Below are positions 56,183-64,000 of a stretch of DNA of 64,000 nucleotides, in pieces (positions within the stretch are counted from its first letter, which is position 1; the number at the start of each line of letters is the position of its first letter). Below the pieces are notes generated by a model, which saw nothing but the letters and a program-made list of their open reading frames with translations, was not told the DNA's origin and did not search any database. The stretch comes from Magnaporthiopsis rhizophila. Taxonomy: Eukaryota; Ascomycota; Sordariomycetes; Magnaporthales; Magnaporthaceae. The DNA is taken from assembly GCA_003049465.1 (NCBI GenBank), contig PYSS01000079.1, forward strand, positions 848-64,847, read 5' to 3'. The position numbers and the translations under genes are program-made.

Positions 56183-57329
56183 ATGACCTCGTCCGCCTCC
56201 GTCGCCGTTGCCACGAAGGCCGCCGCAGAGGAGCCAGGCGCGCAGGACTGGCATGAGGGGGCTGCCATCGAGGTGGCCCCTGAGGAGGCGACTTCGGCCA
56301 ATCCCCGCAAGAGGAAGAAGAGCTCGCGGGCGTAAGTTTGTCCCGGTATAGCGTCGTGGATTCCCTTCGCCTTCAAACTAATCAAACAAGCCGAGCACAA
56401 ACAGATGCGACTACTGCCACGTCAACCACCAGCCCTGCGACAATGCAAAGCCCCGCTGTAGCTACTGTGAGAAGCACGGCAAGCAGTGTCTCTATCTGCG
56501 CCCGCAGAAGAAGAGAGGCCCCGCCCAGGGCTATCGCAATGCTCTGCACAGCATGCGCGAGAGCGCCGCTGCTTGGGGTGCCGCCTTGAGGCTGGTTCCC
56601 GAGCTGGCCTCGCTTGTTGAGGACGCCGTCGCTCGCACCGACGAGGGCAGGCGTCTTGCCACCGCCGTTAGGGATCCCCAGCAGCAGGAGTCGCTCATCC
56701 AATCGTGGCAGCAGAGCATCGCCTTCAAGGCCTTCTTTGGTGACGATGCCGCCGCCTCCACTGTCGGTGCTGGCGAGAGCGAGGTCGAGTCGAGACAGAG
56801 GCCTGTAGGTGCTGTCCAAGCTGCGCCCTCCGCCGCTGCCATGTCGGGTGGTAGACGCAGGCAGCCGCCGGCGTCACTTGCCGAGCAGCTACCGTCAAAT
56901 GCCGATTCACGGGCCTCACAGAGTAGCATCTTGACGCCGTCCCCGTCCCATGACAGCTCAAAGGCGGCGCATGCGTCTGTGTCTTCAAATCCCGAGCGCT
57001 CACATCCGTCCCGTTCACTGTCGGACCTGGTGGCGAAGGATGCCGCAAGATCGTAAGCTCCCCTTCCGTTCTCAAGGGCTTTGAAACATAATGATCCACA
57101 CGAGTCAAACGTGTAACTAATTGTTATTGTGAGCAGCTCCGATGGCTTCTCCCAGACACTCGGGTCCCTGGGCTTCGCACCAGGAGAGACAATCGAGGAC
57201 TTTGTTGCCATGGCCTCCAATCCGGAGCCCATGGAGGACGCAACACTGGACCTCGACCCATCGCTCGGGAGTGAGATGGACCAAAAAGCGTATTACGAGC
57301 TACTAATGGGCAAAAGCTTCTTCCCGTGA
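56183..57329 (+). CDS. Small Zn2Cys6 protein, putative transcription factor
   Basis: Three exons (56183-56331, 56405-57052, 57137-57329) give 329 residues. A basic patch PRKRKKSSRA ends exon 1, and the zinc cluster starts right after the junction. The spacing is C-x2-C-x6-C-x6-C-x2-C-x6-C (CDYCHVNHQPC, then DNAKPRC, SYC, EKHGKQC), which fits the fungal binuclear cluster. However, the residues between Cys2 and Cys3 (HVNHQP) lack the usual basic RxRKxK. LRPQKKRGPAQGY gives a basic linker. A conserved-looking helix, AAAWGAALRLVPELASLVEDAV, and a QQESLIQSWQQSIAFKAFFG block follow, then a serine-rich middle and an acidic C-terminus (EPMEDATLDLDPSLGSEMDQ) that could activate. It is divergent from the quinate repressor but too small to be QA-1F/QUTA. 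Confidence 0.85.
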
Positions 57330-57681
57330 CACCCATCAATATTCGGGGTACTGGCCGAGATAAGGCTAGGATTACTGGCGCCTCCGACAAAGTCATGGGC
57401 ATTTATTATACGAGACACTCATCTCACCAAGCAAAGAGACGTGAATACGGCAGCAGGCGTCTTACAAAGTGGCCATTTGAGCCACAAAAACACATCAAGC
57501 AACTCCCTTCTGGCCAACAAGAGGCCAGTTCGAGGCTGAGAAAAAAAGGAATAACAAAGCTTTCCGCCGGCCAATGCCTACTGCTAAAATACCACAAAAA
57601 GGCTGGTCTCGCAGCCATGGATCCAGCCGGGAAAGCAAGAGCAGGAATCGAAAACAAAAGCAAAAAACGTCGGAGCGCACT
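57330..57681. other. 3' flanks between convergent Zn2Cys6 and membrane-protein genes
   Basis: No independent gene is supported. The plus-strand frame running through here (57326-58027) is a shadow of the membrane-protein gene. Confidence 0.5.
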
Positions 57682-59047
57682 TCATACCGCTGAGCCTCCT
57701 CTTGATGCCAAAAGCCAAACGGCCGCCATATCGGTGCATCTCTGGGCCCAACCTAGATCCCAGTTCATACCCTGGAGCGTTATCATTTCCGCCGCCGTCA
57801 GAGCTGTGTGCTCACGACCCTCCCGTTGTGCGGCCCAGACATATTGGCAAATGTCGACGGTCAGTGCATTCGCGATGTTTGTCATGCCCGCGGGAGAGGC
57901 GTCCACGACGTCGCGGCCGCAGAGCCTCATAATCTCGTGCAGGTCCTGCGACCACTCCCAATGGCCATCGGCGGCCTGGAGGCTGACCAGGCGCCGCAAA
58001 ATCTCGATTCGGTTCTGTGGGTCGTAGCCGCCGGCGCTGTACGGCTGGGGCTGCTGTTGAGGATGTGGATATGACTGTGGCACGGTCGAGATTATGGTCG
58101 AGTGTTTGCCGTCGGTGCTGCTGATGGCTGGGCTTGGGCTGGTCTCGAGCTGCCGCGCAAACTGCTGTTGCTGCAGCTGCTGGTGATAGGCGTTGACGAC
58201 ATCCGGCGAGGGCTCTGAGGAGCTCAGAGGCGATGGCTGGCCGTAGTAGCCCTGCGGAGGGCCGGAGGGGCTCGGTGCGTGGCCGAAGGCGGTCGTGGAA
58301 ACAGGCGACTGGTAGAGCGTCGACGAGCCGGCCGGAGCAAAGGACTGGGCGTGTGCGTGCGCCGTCCCCGGCGCGGTGGCCGGGTTGGGGTTGAAACCGA
58401 CATGAGGAGGGCTTCGCATACCGATGACGATGAAGATGGCGAGTAGGATCAGGTCGATAAAGCTAGTCGGGGCAAGGTGTCAGAAGTGACTGGACCCCTG
58501 GCCCGATATCAAAGGATCTGGAAGGGTCAACGCCAGGTCATACCAGTTCACGGCCGAACCCGCCACTCCTACGGCCCTCCAGATGAGCCGAGCGTCGCCC
58601 TCATTCGGGAAGCTGCTGGAATATGCGGGGCCCAGGGCCTCTTTAAGCTTAAGTTCGCTGTCGAGCTGGGCAGTGAGGTAATAAAGAGGCGCAATCCATA
58701 TCCCGGCAAGGGCGAGGAGCCATGTTGGAATAATAAATCTGTGATATATGCCGGATTTTGCGCCCAACAAGCAGCAATAGATGCCCAGGAAGAATTGCAA
58801 TCCCGTCTGCACAACGTTGTTCGTCGGGGACCAGGGGGGATTCGTTAGTTGTCTTGTTGTGTTTGTGTCATTATCGCTCGATGGGGGAAATGCGAGGACA
58901 TACCGCAACTACGCCCAGAATAAAGACGATGCTTCGGTAGGTGAAGATGTAGATGATTCCATAGACGACTGCTCCTGTGATCAAGCTCTGGATGGGGAGG
59001 ATATAGGAAAACGCCCTGGGTATCGTGGTGCAACGCCCGGCGGACAT
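57682..59047 (-). CDS. Integral membrane protein with Gln/Pro-rich middle and conserved C-terminal domain
   Basis: Three minus-strand exons (59047-58904, 58806-58544, 58462-57682) give about 395 residues. The N-terminal third has membrane segments: ITGAVVYGIIYIFTYRSIVFILG, FFLGIYCCLLG, FIIPTWLLALAGIWIAPLYYL and FIDLILLAIFIVIG. A proline, serine and glutamine-rich region follows (YYGQPSPLSSSEPSP, QQLQQQQFARQ). The C-terminal ~115 residues form a folded-looking module: RIEILRRLVSLQAADGHWEW, DLHEIMRLCG, ITLQGMNWDLGWAQRCTDMAAVW. This resembles the C-terminal segment of some fungal VIT/vWA proteins (LQ..DGSWE), but the VIT and vWA parts are absent. Function unknown. The exon 2 donor (TG-GTATGA) is the least certain boundary. 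Confidence 0.7.
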
Positions 59048-61158
59048 TATGGGCGGGCTGGGTTTTTGGCGATAAACGGGAGCGGGGAGAAGTGGAAAAA
59101 AGCAAGAAAGAGATGGAAAAATACAATGAAGAAGACAAGAAAAGAAACAGGTGACACCCCGACACCACCAACGACAGCACCAAGCGCGCACGTGGGGCTA
59201 GAGAAAAGGAAAAAAAAGAAAACGGGAGACTAGTCGGCGACTCTTGAGCACAAGTTCAAGAAGCAGTCCATGGTGCGTGCCGCCAAGGCACGCCTCTCCA
59301 GAAGTATTGAAAACAAAAAGAGGGTAGAGGCGAGAAAGCAAACGGAAACGAGAGCGGCAAGCGGCGCGGCTGGCGTACATAACCGCCTGAGCTAGCGACC
59401 TACCTTACCCAGCTACCTAGGTATTTTCTCTTGGACCAGAAAAAAAAAACAAAAAATAAAAATAAAAGTAAAAAGCCCTCTCATTTTGGCTCGGGTTGGG
59501 GTGCCACACCCCCCAGTCCCGTCCGTTCCGCTCGCCTCGCTGGGCACTACAGCACAACAGAGCTAGCGTGCGGCTGATCGTCCGCGTCCGATGCCAGTCC
59601 CACAGAGACAGCCGAATCGCAAATGTGATAGGAGGACCTTACCCCCCCCTGCTCCCCTGGTGCTGGTGCTTGATTAGGGCAGTGTCACTTCAGCTCCATT
59701 TATTTACTGTTTTTCCTCACTGGCGAGGGGGACTTGGATCAGGGGTGGGTGTGTCGCCTCTTGGTCGTTGTAGGTAGTTCTGGCTTGGCTGGCAGCCGAG
59801 CTGGCCTGGCCTGGACGGTGGGCGTCTGAAATCGAATGGATGGATGGGTGCGGGCTTGGATGCGCCCTTAACTGCCCCTGGTCTAGGGCGGGCATTTTTG
59901 GGCTTGGTGTTTCAACCTACAAACCGGCTGCATCCTTTTCTGCATATGTAAGCAATCTAGCGTAGGAAACCCGCTCTTGGGTCTTGCTCTGTCACCCATC
60001 CATGTGCTCAGAGGCAGGCGTGCTAGGAAACGAGGGAAATACGCTCATTACGGGGGATCTTTCCAGGTTACGCCGTCTGTCCGTGTCCCGTGTCCACCCA
60101 CCCGCGTCCATGGATGCCCCTTGTTTCTCTCCATGGGGTCTGGTCTGGAGGATATGAAAGAGGGGGCACAAATACCGAGAAATGGCCCACACAAGCATGC
60201 ATGGCATGCCTTACATATGGACGGTCCGCACAGAAGCGAGACAAACAAACATTGAGGAAACAACAAACAGGGCAGAAAAGCGTTTCCATTTCATTTTATC
60301 TGCAACCGAAAAAGCTCGCCCGTGTTTTACGCCCAGGTTGTGCAGTGAACACATGCATAACTGGATCGGCAAGCGGCTTGAGTGATCCGGCTGGGGATTA
60401 CAGCACGCACAGCGCATTTCACAACCACTTGTTTCTGCGCCGTGGTCGAGATTCGGATCGCCTTACCGATCGATGCAAAGCACAATGAATGGATCCGGGC
60501 ATTCCCGAGCTCCATTGCCCGTGCCAGTGTGTGGTGCGCTGAGCTTTGGCCAATGAGATGAACAAATATGCCCTGTATCAATCGAGCACACCCAACAAGC
60601 TCAGATGGCAAAGACAGAGACAGGAGCATCAATCAATCGAAATTAAAAACAAAAACCGACCCTGAAAAACGCGACGCTGCACACTCTCGGAGATTTCAAA
60701 AGCAAGGCCTCCATGCCCCAGCAACCTTTGCGAGTATGGCATTGCGCCTTATCCATAACATGCGCCAGGGCCTTGATGATTTCGGCAGATATTTCTATCG
60801 GACGAGCCCTCAACTTCAGACAAAGAGCTAGGATAAAGAATCTGCAGCGTTGCTGGCTGAACGGGTGGATGTGCATTTGACAGCACGCGCCACGTGCGTC
60901 CATTGGTTAGGAGGGGACCTGGGGAAAGCCTAGGCGCCTGCCCCACGTGGGAGATTCAGCTGGCAGTTTCTGGTTCCAAGATTGGGATGTGCGTGCGGGC
61001 GACGGGGAAACCGATTTACGCGTCGCGTCATCGCAAGCCCACCCTATTTTGTGCATTCGATTCGCCATAACTGGTAGGTTAGGTATCTGTCTAGATCGTC
61101 TTGTCTATCCGCCCGACGACATGCAGTTGCTGGCTTCATTACCCTTCCGTCCCACATA
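59048..61158. promoter_or_regulatory. 2.1-kb divergent intergenic region
   Basis: This separates the membrane-protein gene (minus) from PMS1 (plus). It has A-rich blocks (59437-59475) and purine-rich stretches but no gene I can support. The two leaders account for only part of it. Confidence 0.45.
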
Positions 61159-64000
61159 ATGACAGCCGAGGCCGTGACCCCTACAATCAAGGCCATCGAG
61201 GCGAGCACAGTAAGGACGGACCGCCACCCGACCCCATCCAGTGCCCCGCGGACTCTTCTATGCATAACCTAACACCCCTCCGTCGCAGGTTCACCAAATC
61301 CAATCCGGTCAGGTCATTGTTGACCTCTGCTCCGTTGCAAAAGAGCTCGTCGAGAATAGCATCGATGCTGGAGCCACGGCCATCGGTGAGCACCGCCCCT
61401 CTCTCTGGACGCGGATGGCCCCTGAGTGTACCTAGGTAGTGCTGACCCGGCAGCCTCAAACTAGAGGTACGGTTCAAGAACCAGGGCCTCGACTCGATCG
61501 AAGTCCAGGATAATGGCTCCGGTATAGCCCCGCACAACTACGAGAGTCTGGCGCTCAAGCACTACACCTCGAAACTGTCGTCATACACGGACCTGGACTC
61601 GCTACGGACCTTCGGCTTCCGCGGCGAGGCCCTCTCGTCCATGTGTGCCCTGTCCCACTTCACCGTGACCACCTGCCTGCAGTCCGACGCGCCCAAGGCC
61701 ACCAAGCTCGAGTTCGAGACGTCTGGAAAGCTCAAGGGCACCAGCGTTGTTGCCGCCCAGAAAGGAACCACCGTCACGGTCGAGACGCTCTTTTACAACC
61801 TCCCCGTCCGTCGCCGAGAGCTGGAGCGCAACATTAAGCGCGAGTGGGGCAAAGTCGTCAACCTCCTGAGCCAGTACGCCTGCATTCAGACCGGCATCAA
61901 GTTCAACGTCTCCCAGCAGCCCACCAAGGGCAAGCGCACCGTGCTCTTCTCTACCAAGGGCAACCCCACCACCAGGGAAAACATCGTCAACGTCTTTGGG
62001 GCCAAGACGGTGTCGGCCCTGATAGCTATGGACCTCGAGCTCGAGCTGGAGCCCACCACCAGCCGCGGGATCGCTGCGCTTGCCGCCGGAGACGGGCCAA
62101 AAGACACCGAGACGACGACGACGGTGCACGTTCGAGGCCATGTCTCTCGGCCCGCCCGCGGAGAGGGAAGGCAGACGCCGGATCGTCAGATGTTCTATGT
62201 CAACGGCCGGCCCTGCGCGCTGCCCCAGTTCGCAAAGGTGTTCAACGAGGTCTACAAGGCATACAACTCGACGCAATCGCCCTTCATATTTGCCGATATC
62301 CAGCTCGATACGCACTTGTATGACGTCAACGTCAGCCCAGATAAGCGGACCATCCTCCTCCACGATCAGGGCCGCATGCTGGACAACATGAGGGAGTCGC
62401 TCATCGAGCTTTTCGAGAAGCAGGACGTTACCATCCCCGTTTCGCAGCTGCAGGCCCAGAAACTGACGACACCCTTCAAGACGCCCCTGGTTAGCCGCCA
62501 GAGCAACACCCCCGTGACGGCTAATGCACCGCAGTCCGCAAGGACTACCAACACCAAGGACCGGGACACCCCGTCGCGACCCCAGGCACATACACCTGCG
62601 TCGAGGCCTCCAGAAAAGGATGGCAACGAGAGCGAGGAGGAACAGTCAGACTCTGCTCGTAATCCTAACGCTACGACAAAGAACATCAGCCTCACTGGCC
62701 GGTGGGCTGAGAGGGGATCCGCCTCCCGCTCCGAGCCGCCAGCCCTTGCGCGCCCCCGGCCGTCGGACTCCCGGCCTGAGCCGCCAAAGGAGAACAACGC
62801 GGACGATGTTTCCCGACGGGTGGAGCTGATGGCTTCACGTCTCAGGGGCGAGTATAGCTATATCGACGAGCCGAATCATTCGCCGACGCCGGCTGCTCAG
62901 CGGAAAGACGAAAGTTCGAAGACGGTAAAAGATGGTCCTGAGCTCGGGAAGACCAACGAGGACCAGGGTGAAAGCGCAGAGAGCAATGCGGACGCCTCTG
63001 ACGAGAGGCTGATTCCCTCAATCGCACCACCCAAGAGCCAAGTCCAGAGATACGGCCCCGCTGAGTCACTGCCTCGCTCCTTTAAAAGGCTATCCCCCGA
63101 GGTTGCTACCATCACCATCGGGGATCATGCCGTGACCAGTGTGATTGGATCGCCCCCAAAACGTCAGAAGACCGGCCACAAGCCGCCCTCAAGTAACTCA
63201 ACAAAGCCACGGTCCAAGGCCCCTGTGCCTTCCTTCAACGGACGCCTCACGCAGATGTTTGCGGCCGCTTCGTCGAGAGCGGCGAGATCTTCAGGGGTTT
63301 CCCTGACTGCCGGGTTTAGGAACGCTACTGAGGAAATCGAGGACAACTCTGCCTCCGAGTCGTCCGATGACGCTGATGGGAATGAAGAGTGTCGTACGGA
63401 CGAGGAGGGGCAGGAGGAGGGGGAGGAGGAGGAGGAGGAGGAGGAGGCGCGTCAGAATGAGGGTCACGAGTCTGCCGATAAGGTCGAAAGGCCTGGCCCT
63501 AACCTGGAGAAGGGTCGACCAGAAGATCAAGTTGTCGACACGCAGGGCGCAGATGATCAAGGAGAAGCGCCTGAAAGCCCTGGCCTCTTTGTTGATTCCG
63601 ATGGCGACGGAGACGATGAATACGTGGACGAGAAGGAGAAGAAAAAGAGAGAAGAAGAAAAGATACGGGAAATGATCAAGGAAGCGGAGAAGGCAGCTGA
63701 GGAGCCGACCGAGGAGATGCAGAAGAGGTCGAAGGTATTCCTGAAGGGTAGCTCCCGGCGGAAAGACTCGACGCTCGAGCTGGTCCAGCGATTAAAACTG
63801 GACGAGCAGTCGATCCGGCGGCAGATGGTGTCGTGGCGTGACTCACTGGAGGCAGCGACCACGGACCGGAGCATGCAAAGAAGCGACAATGAGGGTGACA
63901 ACGGGGGTGGTGTCGAGAGCATAGAGGCTGAATCCGCCGAGGCGAAGCTGTCCTTGACAATCACCAAGGACGACTTTGCCAAGATGCGCATCGTCGGGCA
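61159..64000 (+). CDS. PMS1: PMS1 mismatch-repair MutL homologue (3' truncated by window)
   Basis: Exons 61159-61209, 61289-61385 and 61465 to beyond 64000 encode at least 893 residues. The GHKL ATPase is complete. Motif I is [11 protein letters not shown] (about 36-46), motif II DNGSGI (65-70) and motif III GFRGEAL (100-106), and [17 protein letters not shown] marks the start of the transducer. [22 protein letters not shown] and [16 protein letters not shown] complete the N-terminal half. A long charged, disordered linker follows, with a glutamate run (about 63410-63450) and a [18 protein letters not shown] helix. The window ends as the C-terminal region starts ([17 protein letters not shown]), before the endonuclease motif. 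Pms1 pairs with Mlh1 as MutL-alpha and nicks DNA in mismatch repair. Confidence 0.97.

Noticed and set aside
61602..62591. 329-codon minus-strand open frame
   Set aside because: Antisense shadow of the PMS1 ATPase region.
1..64000. CRISPR arrays, operons or bacterial signals
   Set aside because: Introns with fungal branch sites and eukaryote-only families show this is nuclear fungal DNA; no spaced direct repeats were seen.

Overview
The window is nuclear DNA of a filamentous ascomycete (Pezizomycotina). The gene set suggests a Sordariomycete: a BEM1 polarity scaffold, a QA-1S/QUTR-type quinate repressor, a fungal Rhodopsin-domain 7TM protein and a CorA-like protein with a GMN motif. Genes are moderately GC-rich and carry short introns (about 50-120 bp) with GT..AG ends and CTAAC/CTGAC branch sites. 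Long T or A tracts and ACCTACCT-type motifs are common between genes. Exon boundaries were worked out by hand from splice consensus and reading-frame continuity. No tRNA, rRNA or CRISPR array was seen.

Left part (1-10 kb) looks accessory. It holds an intact 7TM receptor-like gene with an AT-rich middle (1911-3359), a decayed cytochrome P450 (4005-5474), a five-exon secreted cysteine-rich protein (6265-8140) and a decayed FluG/DUF3435 tyrosine-recombinase-like relic on the minus strand (8490-9975).

Middle part (11.5-40.7 kb) is mostly housekeeping. It holds BEM1 (minus), a gene-poor stretch of about 6-7 kb, a THP3-like SAC3/GANP protein (minus) sharing a promoter with ESCRT-II VPS36 (plus), a carrier-like membrane protein (minus), an SMP-30/lactonohydrolase (minus), the small F0 ATP synthase subunit ATP19 (minus, three exons), a nucleoside-phosphorylase-like protein (minus), a CorA-like transporter (plus, N-terminus unresolved), an MTP18-type mitochondrial fission protein (plus) and a CUZ1-like AN1 zinc-finger protein (minus).

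Right part (41.7-64 kb) holds BCP1 (plus), chorismate mutase (minus, with an in-frame signal-peptide-like extension), the MDV1 WD40 mitochondrial division adaptor (plus), an aldo-keto reductase whose frame needs a 4-nt exon (plus), an unknown low-complexity protein (minus), the quinate repressor homologue (minus) divergent from a small Zn2Cys6 protein (plus), a membrane protein of unknown function (minus) and the first two thirds of the mismatch-repair gene PMS1 (plus, cut by the window end).

Functional links are loose. Several products act at mitochondria (ATP19, MTP18, MDV1, perhaps the carrier-like protein). Chorismate mutase and the quinate repressor both touch shikimate/aromatic metabolism. 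The observations most worth checking are the 4-nt exon, the chorismate mutase extension, the repressor/Zn2Cys6 pair, the unresolved CorA N-terminus and the DUF3435 relic.
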